Below are positions 33,517 through 42,153 of a stretch of DNA of 64,000 bases, in pieces. Below the pieces are notes generated by a model, which searched no databases, had not been told where the DNA came from, and was given only the letters and a program-made list of their open reading frames with translations. Made by a program: the position numbers and the translations under genes. Position 1 is the first letter of the stretch, and every line of letters begins with the position of its first letter. The DNA comes from Lysobacter_I brunescens (GTDB taxonomy: Bacteria > Pseudomonadota > Gammaproteobacteria > Xanthomonadales > Xanthomonadaceae): NCBI RefSeq assembly GCF_042677005.1, contig NZ_JBHTIF010000002.1, positions 62,001 through 126,000 on the forward strand, in the 5' to 3' direction.

Positions 33517-35724
33517 TCAGCGCGCCCGTGCCGCCTGCGTCACCGCGTCCTGCTGGGACTGCTGCTGCGTGAATGCCTGGTCGCGTTGCTGCGCGGCGAC
33601 GTTGTTGGCAACCTGGGCCGCCTGCTCGCTGCTTTCCCGGATCGGCTGATTCGCGGCCTGTCCGGTGGCGATCGGGTCGGTCCCGCGATTGAGCTCCGGT
33701 CTGTCGCCCATGGCGCTGAACTGCACCGCGCGGACCAGGCTGCCATCGCGGCTGAGTTCGACGCGGTCGGGCTGGACGCCTTCCCGGATGGCTTCGACGG
33801 TGAGTGCAGCGGCGACCTTGCGGCTGTGCTCGCCGTGCGGGATGCCGCGCGTGGCCTCGGCCGCGTGAACCTGCTCCAGCATGCGTTCGTACAGCGGATT
33901 ATTCGGGTGGTCGGGGTGCGTCACCAGATCGCGACCGGCGGCGTCCAGCGCGGCGCGCGTCTTCGGGCCGATCACGCCGACCGTGTCGATGCCATGGTCG
34001 CGCTGGAACTGGCGCGTGGCGAATTCGGTGTTGGCGCCGAACTTCTCGTCGACCTTCAGCGGTTTGCCGTCGGTGCCGACATGGCCGAGATCGGCGAGCA
34101 GACGCTGGTAGCGGCCCACGTCCGGGCCCTGTTCGTTGCGACGCAGCACGCCATCGGCCATCGCTTCGGAGGGCAGTGGCGTGGTCGCGACGGTGACGGG
34201 CGAGGGTGCGGTGCCGCGTTCGGCTGCAGGTGTTGTGTTCGCTTCCGGTGTCGCTTCGGTACGTGTGTGCGTGCGGTCGTTCCAGAAGGCTTCGGGATCG
34301 ATGATGCGCCCGTTCGGATCGCGCATCTGGTAATGCACATGCTGCGCATAGTCGCTCGATCCGCCGGGGCCGCGACCGCCCATCGTGCCGATCGGATCGC
34401 CGGCCTCCACGCGCGTCGGCGGATCGGTGACGCGCACCGAGCGCGAATCGAGGTGAAGGATCTCGTGCAGGTTGCCCTGGTCGTCGCGGATCTTCACCGT
34501 GCCGTAGCTGCCCTGGCCATCGCCGTACTCGACCACGCCGCTGACCGGCGAGTGCACGGTGGGATGGCGCAGGTTGACGCCGTTCTGGCCACCGACGTAG
34601 TTGAAGTCGACGCCGCCGTGATCGTCGGCACGGCCGTTGATCGTGCGCGGCCCGAAGTCGCTGGTCATGTGTGGCGCGGTGCCGTTCTGCGGCGGCAGCA
34701 TGATCCGCATCACGTCGTCGAAGGATTGCGGGCCCGCCGCGGCTGTCGGCGTTGGTGTCGGCGTCGATGGTTGCGGTGCTGGTGCAGTGGTGGGCGTCGA
34801 TGGCGCACGCTCGCGTGCAGCGGCCTCGATCGCACGCCGCGTGGCCTCGTCTGCGATGCCCGTTTGTGGCAGCTTGTTGTTGGCTTGGAAGTCGCGCACT
34901 GCGAGTTCGGTCTGTTGCCCATAGAAGCCAGTCGGAGGAATCGGGCGACCTTCGTTATCCTTGAACTGAACACCAAGCGCCACGAGGTCCTGCTGCAGTT
35001 TGCGGACGGATTCCCCTCGTTCGTTGCGTTCGAGTTTCCTGTCGGACAGTGGATCAATTGCCGCAGCGGTTTCTCCAAGGCCAAGCTTCTGCAGATAACC
35101 CTGCGCGAATTTGCGCTCCCAGGCGTCCGCGGCTTCGCCGCGCTCTTTCAGGTGGTTGTAGCCGCCGTTGATGTCCTGGGTTGCCTCACGCACGTTGAGC
35201 TGATGCCCTTGTGTGCGGACGCGGTCTTTCCAGTAATGGATCGCGATGCGCGCGGCGATCTCGCGGTCTGCTGCCAGGTCCGGGTTGTTGACCAGGTCCA
35301 GCCCGAGGGCCTGTCCTACGCTTTCGTAGTTCGCGCGCCCGGTGAGCTGGACATAGCCACGGCCGTGAAAACGCCAGCCGTCGCCAGGTTCCGTATTCCC
35401 TAGCGTGCCGGGCTTTTTGCCCCACTCGCCGCCATAGATGGCGTTGGCGATGTTCTCCTGGCCGCCTGCAGTGATCTGTCTGGCTTCGGCAAGCGTTGTC
35501 AGTCCGTTGCGACCGTCATGCCAGACGCCCTTCTTGTCTGTTCAGGGCCCGAATACCTGCAGCAGGCGTTCTGGGGAGTAATTGAGCCCCTCGTGCATGC
35601 TGCGGAATCCGCCACATTCCACCTGCATCTGCCCCATGAAGATGGCCAGCTCGCGCGGATTGGTGATGCCGGCCTGCATGGCCTGCTTGATCAGGTAATC
35701 CGCATTTTCCGTGGAAGTCGACAT
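33517..35724 (-). pseudogene. X-T4SS effector (GH19-PGB-M23-PGB-XVIPCD) with in-frame TGA
   Basis: A single frame of 735 codons reads as a multi-domain cell-wall toxin, interrupted by one TGA at codon 61 (35542-35544). N-terminal GH19 lysozyme/chitinase-like domain (QVECGGF with the expected catalytic Glu36; after the stop, GKKGVWHDGRNG-like and GDGWRFHGRGYVQLTGRANY); a peptidoglycan-binding module (about 236-298); a Pro/Thr linker; an M23 peptidase (about 348-480; HGGVD with His369 and Asp373, HVH at 462-464); a second peptidoglycan-binding module (526-597); and a C-terminal XVIPCD-type region (606-735) ending in a Gln-rich tail. XVIPCD directs Xanthomonadales antibacterial T4SS effectors. 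Both flanking frames agree without a shift, so a point mutation (for example CGA to TGA) is likely. The two pieces are separately open (35542-35724 and 33517-35193 or longer). A sequencing error is the alternative. Confidence 0.82.
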
Positions 35725-35774
35725 GGCACGATCCTTTGGTTCAAAACGGCTGGAGGCACGGGGTTCGATGGCCA

Positions 35775-36797
35775 TCACTCGACATCAGGCAGGCCCCGGC
35801 GTTCGAGTTCAGTGTCGGACGGCACGTCTTCGAGCCGGGAGGCGACACTGGCCAGAACTTCCATGTCGACCGAATCTTCGATGCAAAGAGAGGAGGAAAT
35901 GGGACGCTTGGGTCGGCTTTGGCCCGCACGATAGACGGCCATGCCATGCTGTTCGAAACGGTCGGGTCCACCATCGACGATCGAGTAGACCAGATAGTCG
36001 AAACCGCCATTGCTAAAGGAATAGGCTGTGCCGGACGTCGCGCCGGAATAGGGGATTCTGCTGCGCAGGACAGGCGATGAAACTGATTTCTCCGGATATT
36101 GCAATTCGATCCGGGCGGGCGTGCCATAGCGGTATACCAGAGATACAACATCGCTACCGGAGGCGCAGATGACAACATGTTTGCCATTTTTCAGTCTGCA
36201 GGTGAACACGGATGCATCGGTTCCACACAGCGACGGAAGAGATTTTGTCGTTGCGACTGGCTGTGTCGCCACATCCCCCCCGAATGCCTTCCCGAACACG
36301 GGATCGACGATCTTCACCAGGGTCCAGCAGGCGTCGCGGCGGAATGTGTAGCGCAGCTGCGTGTCGGTATCGGGGACTTCCAGGGTGATGGTGGTGAAGT
36401 CGCCTTCCGTGCCGATTTCGCGATAGCGCAGGCCTTCTGCCTGCTGGCGGGCGCGGTTGGGCATGACCGGGAAACGCAGAGCGTCGCGTGAAGTCTTTTC
36501 GACCGATTCGGCTGGCTCGGGCTGGGCGTTCCAGTCGATGAACGCGGTGTCGACGACCGGCGCGGTGAAGGCCTTCTGCAGCGCAGGACTTTCGGCGAAC
36601 GCGGCGACGAAGCCGGCGAGGTCGGTCGCAGGACAGGTCGATGCGGTGGCTGTCGATGCGTTCGTGGCGGACGTCCCGGCGGTGTTCGGCGTGGCATCGC
36701 AGGCGCCGACGAAGAACGTGAGCAGGGCGATGAGGCCGAGGCGGCCCACTCGCGAGCAGGCGATGGCGTGACGGGTCTTGCGAAGCGCGCTTTCCAT
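35775..36797 (-). CDS. Putative immunity lipoprotein (X-Tfi-like)
   Basis: A 340-residue lipoprotein: the signal peptide ends LTFFVGAC (Cys about residue 33), then a Thr/Ala-rich spacer, a domain of about 110 residues (PALQKAFTAP...ACWTLVKIVDPVFG) and a cysteine-containing C-terminal part (SLCGTDASVFTCRLKNGKHVVIC). It lies directly upstream of the XVIPCD effector on the same strand. X-T4SS immunity proteins are typically periplasmic lipoproteins encoded next to their effector, so immunity against the GH19/M23 toxin is the best guess. No family assignment was possible from sequence alone. It appears intact although its toxin is interrupted. Confidence 0.75.
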   Translation of the reverse strand: MESALRKTRHAIACSRVGRLGLIALLTFFVGACDATPNTAGTSATNASTATASTCPATDLAGFVAAFAESPALQKAFTAPVVDTAFIDWNAQPEPAESVEKTSRDALRFPVMPNRARQQAEGLRYREIGTEGDFTTITLEVPDTDTQLRYTFRRDACWTLVKIVDPVFGKAFGGDVATQPVATTKSLPSLCGTDASVFTCRLKNGKHVVICASGSDVVSLVYRYGTPARIELQYPEKSVSSPVLRSRIPYSGATSGTAYSFSNGGFDYLVYSIVDGGPDRFEQHGMAVYRAGQSRPKRPISSSLCIEDSVDMEVLASVASRLEDVPSDTELERRGLPDVE

Positions 36798-36899
36798 GGT
36801 GACGAGCCTGGCTCCGTGAGGCGTGGACAGGGCCTCATGATACGGGTTGGCCCGGCAGGAACGCTGCGGCGCCGGGGTGGTGTTCCGTGGGCTGCGTAC

Positions 36900-37865
36900 C
36901 TATGCGGATGGTCGCCGCGCATCCGCCGCGATCAGCGCACGCGCCAGTTCCGCCTGGCGTTGGCGGCGCAGTCGCTCCGCTTCATGCGCATCGATCGGTT
37001 CGAAGCGCAGGGCGTCGCCGGGACGCAACTGCGCGAGGCGCGGCAGGTCGGCGGCGATGACGTATCCCAGGCTTGGATAGCCGCCGACGGTCTGCGCGTC
37101 GGCGAGCAGCACGATCGGTTTGCCGTCCGGCGGCAGCTGGATCGTGCCCGGGGCCACGGGCGCGGAGAGCAGGGTTTCTGCGGTGGTCTGCAGCTTGTCG
37201 TTGCCGAGGCGCAGGCCCTGGCGATCGCTGCGCGGATCGATGCGCCAGGCGCCGTCGCGCAGCTGGGGCGCCAGCGCATGCGACGACGGCACGTAACGGA
37301 CGATGCAAGCACCCGTCGACGGCGTATCGAGCGCGATCCACCAGTGCGGCGCGTCGGGTGTTGTGTTGGCAGGCGGCGCTGCGTGCGGCCCGAGCGGCAG
37401 CACGTCGCAGGCCTGCAGCATGCGTCCTTCGATGCCGCCGAAACCGCCGCGCAGGTCGGTACTGCGGCTGCCGATGACAACGGGAGCGTCGATCCCGCCG
37501 CCGACCGCCAGCCAGGTGCGCAGGCCGTGGCGGATCGTGCCCAGTTTCAGCGTGCCTGCGGGCAGCGCGACCGGTCGGCCATTCGGCACGATGCGGCGCA
37601 CGCCGTCGCCGTTGTCGAACGCGACATCGATCGCTGCGCCGCACACTGCGATGCGGATCGGCGCGTCGAAGGCGAGTGTCGGTCCGCCCAGCGTGATTTC
37701 CAGCACGGCCGCGTCGTGCGCATTGCCAACGAGATGGTTCGCGAGCATGGCCTGCGCCGGATCCAGCGCCCCGCCGCGCGCGACGCCGACATGTCGCCAG
37801 CCATCGCGCGGCGTGGCCTGCACGGTGGTCGCGGCGCCGGGCGCGAGCACGCGCATGACGGTCAT
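36900..37865 (-). CDS. pxpC: 5-oxoprolinase subunit C (biotin-dependent carboxylase-like)
   Basis: A 321-residue PxpC. Family features: MRVLAPGAATTVQATPRDGWRHVGVARGGALD at the start (in short pieces TVQ..GR/DGW..GVARGGALD), NHLVGNAHDAAVLEITLGGP, and GGYPSLGYVIAADLPRLAQLRPGD at the end. PxpC with PxpB and PxpA hydrolyses 5-oxoproline with ATP. The start overlaps the pxpB stop by four bases. The first Met of two close ones was taken. 102 bases separate it from the immunity gene. Confidence 0.93.
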   Translation of the reverse strand: MTVMRVLAPGAATTVQATPRDGWRHVGVARGGALDPAQAMLANHLVGNAHDAAVLEITLGGPTLAFDAPIRIAVCGAAIDVAFDNGDGVRRIVPNGRPVALPAGTLKLGTIRHGLRTWLAVGGGIDAPVVIGSRSTDLRGGFGGIEGRMLQACDVLPLGPHAAPPANTTPDAPHWWIALDTPSTGACIVRYVPSSHALAPQLRDGAWRIDPRSDRQGLRLGNDKLQTTAETLLSAPVAPGTIQLPPDGKPIVLLADAQTVGGYPSLGYVIAADLPRLAQLRPGDALRFEPIDAHEAERLRRQRQAELARALIAADARRPSA

Positions 37866-38560
37866 GTCTCGGCGTCCATGCGCGCAAAGGCATCCGCATC
37901 GATGCTGACGAAGCGCACGCGGTCGCCGGGTGCCAGCAGCGAAGGCGATGCGCGCGTCGGATCGAACAGCCGCAGCGGCGTGCGACCGATCAGGCGCCAG
38001 CCGCCGGGGCTTTCGCGCGGATACAGCCCGGTCTGCGCGCCGCCGATCGCGACGCTGCCGGCCGGCACGCGGGTACGCGGCGTGGCCAGGCGGGGCAGGG
38101 CGAGTGCGGGATCGAGGCCGGACAGATACGGAAAACCCGGTGCGAAACCGATCATCGCGACGGTGTAGATGCCAGCGGCATGGCGTGCGGTCAGTGCATC
38201 TGCCGTGATCCCGAGTTCCTGTGCGGCGCTGTCGAGGTCTTCGCCGAAATCGCCGCCGTAGACCACCGGGATCTCGATGCAGCGCGACCCCGTGGCAACG
38301 GTGGCGCTGTCGCCGTCTGCGAGCTGTGCATCGAGCCAGCGTTCGACATCGGACGCGTCGATGGCATCGGGATCGAAGAACACCGCCAGACTCGCGTACG
38401 CGGGCACGAGGTCGCGCAGCCACGCGGGTGCGGCGGCACGGATGCGCGCGGCGAGGCGATGGACGCGCGCATTGGTCGCGTCATCGATCGGTGGCGTCTC
38501 CGCGCCGAGGTGCAGCAGCAACGCATCGTCGGCCAGACGTTCCCGGCGCGTCGCCGTCAT
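37862..38560 (-). CDS. pxpB: 5-oxoprolinase subunit B (KipI-like)
   Basis: A 232-residue PxpB, the KipI-type subunit. It has the carboxyltransferase-domain block IPVVYGGDFGEDLDSAAQELG, the very conserved MIGFAPGFPYLSGLDPAL (short form GFAPGFPYLSGLD), RVPAGSVAIGGAQTGLYP and ESPGGWRLIGRT. The gene overlaps both neighbours (HIT upstream, pxpC downstream) by four bases, so it is inside one operon. Confidence 0.95.
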   Translation of the reverse strand: MTATRRERLADDALLLHLGAETPPIDDATNARVHRLAARIRAAAPAWLRDLVPAYASLAVFFDPDAIDASDVERWLDAQLADGDSATVATGSRCIEIPVVYGGDFGEDLDSAAQELGITADALTARHAAGIYTVAMIGFAPGFPYLSGLDPALALPRLATPRTRVPAGSVAIGGAQTGLYPRESPGGWRLIGRTPLRLFDPTRASPSLLAPGDRVRFVSIDADAFARMDAET

Positions 38561-38991
38561 GCCGACAGCGCGGCGCGCAGGGTCTCGACGCGTTCGATCA
38601 GCTGCTCGGGCGAATAGGGTTGCGCGGTGGCCATGCCCCACACCGGACGCGGCCAGGCGATGTCGTCGCGATAGCGCGCGATCACGTGGACATGCAGCTG
38701 CGGCACCATGTTGCCCAGCGCGGCGATGTTGAGCTTGTCCGGCGTCATCGTAGCGCGCAGCGCGCGGCTGGCGCGGTCGATTTCCTGCATCAGCATTGCC
38801 TGCTGCTGCGCGTCCAGGTCGATGACCTCGACGGCATCCTGCACGCGCGGCACCAGGATCAGCCAGGGATGATGGGCATCGTCCATCAGCTGCACATCGC
38901 ACAGCGGCCAGTGCGCCAGCGGGTGCGTGTCTTCGGCCAATTGCGGATGCAGGTGCCAGCCCGGCGGGCTGGCGTGGGCGTGGCGGTTCAT
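38557..38991 (-). CDS. HIT-family protein
   Basis: A 144-residue HIT-domain protein with the histidine triad PQLHVHVIAR near residues 97-106 and a conserved C-terminal YSPEQL. HIT proteins bind and hydrolyse nucleotidyl groups. The N-terminus has several His residues. It overlaps pxpB and the dienelactone hydrolase gene by four bases each, so it seems to be expressed with the pyroglutamate genes, though a metabolic link is unknown. Confidence 0.92.
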   Translation of the reverse strand: MNRHAHASPPGWHLHPQLAEDTHPLAHWPLCDVQLMDDAHHPWLILVPRVQDAVEVIDLDAQQQAMLMQEIDRASRALRATMTPDKLNIAALGNMVPQLHVHVIARYRDDIAWPRPVWGMATAQPYSPEQLIERVETLRAALSA

Positions 38992-39650
38992 CGCAGGTGC
39001 TCCGTCAGGAAAGCGATGCTGCGGTCCCAGGCCAGGGCCGCGCTATCGGCGTCGTAGTCGTCGCGTTCGTCGCAGTTGAAGCCATGCCCGGCCGGGTAGA
39101 CGTGGATCTCGGCATCGGGATGGTGGACGCGATGCTTCTGCACGTCTTCCGGCGGGATGATGCTGTCGCGTTCGCCGAAATGGAACAGCATCGGCGCCTG
39201 CGCCGGTTCGCCGAGGAAGGGCACGCTGCGCCCGCCGTAGTAGGTCACCGAAGGCAGGTGCAGGCGCGTGTTGGCCAGCATCGCCAGCGTCCCTCCCCAG
39301 CAGAAGCCGACGGCGGCGACGCTGTGCCCGGACTCGCGCATCCAGCGTGCGGCGGCGCCGACCACCTTCAGCGCCCGCTCGAAGCCCAGCTGCGCCACGT
39401 AGTCGCGGCCGTGGGACACGCCGGCTTCGTCGTAGCGCAGCTCCGTGTCCGGGCGCACCAGGTCGAACAGGGCCGGGGCCATCGCGGTGAAGCCAGCCTG
39501 CGCGAACCGGTCGGTGACCGCCCGGATATGCGGGTTCACGCCGAAGATCTCCTGGATCACCACCACGGCGCCGCGCGGGGCGGTGTCGGGGCGGGCCATC
39601 CAGGCCCGGACCGGGCCCTCGGGGGTCGTCAGGGGGATCCACTCGCCCAT
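38988..39650 (-). CDS. Dienelactone-hydrolase-family alpha/beta hydrolase
   Basis: A 220-residue DLH-family hydrolase. The nucleophile elbow uses cysteine (VGFCWGGTLAM), as in true dienelactone hydrolases, with Asp and His positions in RDSIIPPEDVQKHR and the C-terminal PAGHGFNCDERDDYD. The N-terminus VRAWMARPDTAPRGAVVVIQE is typical. It is the first gene of the leftward run DLH-HIT-pxpBC and is divergent from rimO with 128 bases between. The substrate is unknown. Confidence 0.9.
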   Translation of the reverse strand: MGEWIPLTTPEGPVRAWMARPDTAPRGAVVVIQEIFGVNPHIRAVTDRFAQAGFTAMAPALFDLVRPDTELRYDEAGVSHGRDYVAQLGFERALKVVGAAARWMRESGHSVAAVGFCWGGTLAMLANTRLHLPSVTYYGGRSVPFLGEPAQAPMLFHFGERDSIIPPEDVQKHRVHHPDAEIHVYPAGHGFNCDERDDYDADSAALAWDRSIAFLTEHLR

Positions 39651-39724
39651 GGTCGGGTCTCCAGCCGTCCGAAAACCGCATGGTACGCCTGCCGCCAGCG
39701 GACGGGCAGGGTGGCGGGGCCGCT

Positions 39725-39730
39725 ATAATC
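39725..39730 (+). promoter_or_regulatory. Candidate rimO -10 box
   Basis: A perfect TATAAT 48 bases before the rimO ATG, in the rimO/DLH divergent spacer. A matching -35 is not obvious, which is common in this group. Confidence 0.45.
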
Positions 39731-39778
39731 CCCGGTCTTCCGCAGCCAAGTCGGGCCCGCCAGCGGCCTGCACACGCC

Positions 39779-41140
39779 ATGTCCGCCATCGAACCCTCCA
39801 ACGGCCGCAAGATCGGCTTCGTCAGTCTCGGCTGCCCCAAAGCCCTGGTCGACTCCGAGCGCATCCTCACCCAGCTCAAGGTCGAGGGCTACGACATCGT
39901 CCAGACCTACGACGATGCCGACGTGGTGGTGGTGAACACCTGCGGCTTCATCGATTCGGCGGTGACGGAATCGCTGGACGCCATCGGCGAGGCCATGGCC
40001 GAGAACGGCAAGGTCATCGTCACCGGCTGCCTGGGCAAGCGTCCCGAGCAGATCCGCGAGGCGCATCCGGACGTGCTGGCGATCACCGGCCCGCAGGACT
40101 ACCAGAGCGTGATGCGCGCCGTGTACGACGCCGCGCCGCCGAGCCACAACCCCTTCGTCGACCTGGTGCCGCGCCGCATCGCCGAAGACGATGTCGGTAT
40201 CAAGCTCACCCCGAAACACTACGCCTACCTGAAGATTTCCGAAGGCTGCAACCATCGCTGCAGCTTCTGCATCATCCCCTCGATGCGCGGCGACCTCGTG
40301 TCGCGCCCGGTCGACCAGGTGCTGCGCGAAGCCGAGAAGCTGGTGATGGGCGGCGTGAAGGAGCTGCTGGTGATCTCGCAGGACACCAGCGCCTACGGCG
40401 TCGACCTGAAGTACGCCGAGCGCACCTGGCGCGACAAGTCGTACCAGACGCGCATGAAGGCCATGTGCGAAGGCCTGTCCGAACTCGGCGTCTGGACGCG
40501 CCTGCACTACGTCTACCCGTATCCGCATGTCGACGACATCATTCCGCTCATGGCGGACGGCAAATTGCTGCCCTACCTCGACATCCCGTTCCAGCACGCC
40601 AGCCCGCGCATCCTCAAGCTGATGAAGCGTCCGGGCGCGGTCGACAAGACCCTGGAACGCATCCAGCGCTGGCGCGAGATCGCGCCGGACATCACGATCC
40701 GCAGCACCTTCATCGTCGGTTTCCCCGGCGAGACCGACCAGGAATTCGAGGAACTGCTGGACTTCCTCGACGAAGCCCAGCTCGACCGCGTCGGCGCCTT
40801 CGCCTATTCGCCGGTCGAAGGCGCCGCCGCGAATGCGCTGCCCGATCCGGTGCCGGAAGAGGTCAAGCAGGAGCGCCTCGCCCGCTTCATGGAGCGCCAG
40901 GCCGCGATTTCCGAAGCCAAGCTCGCCGACAAGGTCGGCACCGTGCAGCGTTGCCTGGTCGACGCGATCGACGGCGACCTCGCTATCGCGCGCTCGATGG
41001 CCGATGCGCCCGAGATCGACGGCCTGGTGCAGATCCAGAACGGCTTCGAGGCCGGCCTGAAGCCGGGCGAATTCGTCGATGTCGAGATCATGGGCAGCGA
41101 CGAACACGACCTGTACGGCGAAGTCTCGTTCGAGGATTGA
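39779..41140 (+). CDS. rimO: Ribosomal protein S12 methylthiotransferase RimO
   Basis: A radical-SAM methylthiotransferase that adds a methylthio group to Asp89 of ribosomal protein S12. The 453-residue product has the N-terminal UPF0004 domain with cysteines in GFVSLGCPKALVD, VNTCGF and GCLGKR; the radical SAM motif C157-x3-C161-x2-C164 (EGCNHRCSFCIIP); SQDTSAYGVDL; PYLDIPFQHAS; and a C-terminal TRAM domain (GLVQIQNGF...). The start follows family length; an upstream frame extension to 39680 is not supported. Confidence 0.97.
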   Translation: MSAIEPSNGRKIGFVSLGCPKALVDSERILTQLKVEGYDIVQTYDDADVVVVNTCGFIDSAVTESLDAIGEAMAENGKVIVTGCLGKRPEQIREAHPDVLAITGPQDYQSVMRAVYDAAPPSHNPFVDLVPRRIAEDDVGIKLTPKHYAYLKISEGCNHRCSFCIIPSMRGDLVSRPVDQVLREAEKLVMGGVKELLVISQDTSAYGVDLKYAERTWRDKSYQTRMKAMCEGLSELGVWTRLHYVYPYPHVDDIIPLMADGKLLPYLDIPFQHASPRILKLMKRPGAVDKTLERIQRWREIAPDITIRSTFIVGFPGETDQEFEELLDFLDEAQLDRVGAFAYSPVEGAAANALPDPVPEEVKQERLARFMERQAAISEAKLADKVGTVQRCLVDAIDGDLAIARSMADAPEIDGLVQIQNGFEAGLKPGEFVDVEIMGSDEHDLYGEVSFED

Positions 41141-41170
41141 GTTCGCATGCCGTGAGCGTGCCCCCACCCA

Positions 41171-41215
41171 TTTCCGCTGCGCGGAAATCGCCCTCCCCCG
41201 CGAGGCGGGGGAGGG
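41171..41215. repeat. Paired hairpins after rimO
   Basis: Two adjacent perfect hairpins: TTTCCGC-TGC-GCGGAAA (41171-41187) and an 11-bp C/G stem (41191-41201 with 41205-41215, GAG loop). No T-run follows either, so a simple intrinsic terminator is unlikely. It looks like a small intergenic repeat that may stall transcription or protect the rimO mRNA 3' end. Confidence 0.55.
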
Positions 41216-41246
41216 TTGGGGAGGGGGCGAACCATCGGGGCGCACC

Positions 41247-42056
41247 ATGACCAAACGCCGCTTCATCGCCCCGCCGCGTGATGCCATCGCGCCCGATCTG
41301 TTCGATCATCCGGTGTTCGGCGGCTATCGTGCGTATCGCGAGTGGTTCACCGCGCCCGACTGGCCTGCTGTCGACAAGCTCAATGCGGGCATGCCGCTGC
41401 CCGATCACCGCTTCGTCGAACAGGATGACCGCCTGCTCGACGACGGACTGCACTACGAAACCCGCATCGCCGCCGGGCGCATCGCCACCCGCGCCGGGAA
41501 CTGGCACGACCTGTTCAACGCGGCGGTCTGGTGTCGTCATCCCGCACTGAAACTGGCGTTCAACGCACGGCAATGCGCGCACATCGCGATCATGGGCCCC
41601 CGCGACCGCAATCGCGCCCAGTACGCGCTCACCCAGTTCGACGAAGCCGGCGTCATCGTCCGTCTGCGTGATGCCGCCTTGCTGCTGCTGTGGGATCGCC
41701 ACGACTGGCGCGCGCTCTTCCTCGATCACGCCGATGCCTGGCGCAGCGGCGACATCGCCATCGCCGCCGTCGTCGGCCATGCCCTGCTCGAAATCGCCCT
41801 CGAACCCGCGCTGTTCATGGTCGGCAAATGCTTGGTCGTGCAGGGCGAGCACGATGACGCGGCCTGCGTCGATCTCGTCGCGGACGCGATCCGTGAAGGC
41901 AGCGCCTGCAACGACCCGCTCGAACTGCGTCCGCTGCCGCTGGCCGGGATTCCTGGCTGGTATCCGGGGCAGGATGCGAGGTTCTACGAGACGGCGGAAT
42001 GCTTCCAGCCGGTGCGGGCGGGGCGGGTGTATCCGGTGCCGTTGGGTGGTGAGTGA
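41247..42056 (+). CDS. DUF3025 protein
   Basis: A 269-residue soluble protein of the DUF3025 family, function unknown. Family features are LFDHPVFGGYRAYREWF, the NWHDLFNAAVWCRHP-type block (about 94-108), and LTQFDEAGVIV in the middle. The ATG at 41247 gives the family N-terminus; upstream codons in frame belong to the rimO shadow. It follows rimO after the hairpin repeat. Confidence 0.88.
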   Translation: MTKRRFIAPPRDAIAPDLFDHPVFGGYRAYREWFTAPDWPAVDKLNAGMPLPDHRFVEQDDRLLDDGLHYETRIAAGRIATRAGNWHDLFNAAVWCRHPALKLAFNARQCAHIAIMGPRDRNRAQYALTQFDEAGVIVRLRDAALLLLWDRHDWRALFLDHADAWRSGDIAIAAVVGHALLEIALEPALFMVGKCLVVQGEHDDAACVDLVADAIREGSACNDPLELRPLPLAGIPGWYPGQDARFYETAECFQPVRAGRVYPVPLGGE

Positions 42057-42153
42057 GTGCGGAACCGTGGCCGAATTGTGCTTGGTGTCCGTTGTCTGTG
42101 TCTGCGCATCCTCTGGCATGAAGGGATCGTTCCGCAATGCCGGCGAAATCGGC

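Noticed and set aside
32659..35403. 914-codon open frame on the plus strand
   Set aside because: Opposite pxpA and the effector gene; low-complexity Ala/Arg/Val protein without domains.
35542..35544. TGA in the effector as selenocysteine or programmed read-through
   Set aside because: No recoding hairpin was evident after the codon and related enzymes do not use selenocysteine there. A point mutation is simpler.
41191..41215. Hairpin after rimO as a Rho-independent terminator
   Set aside because: There is no T-run after the stem on either strand.
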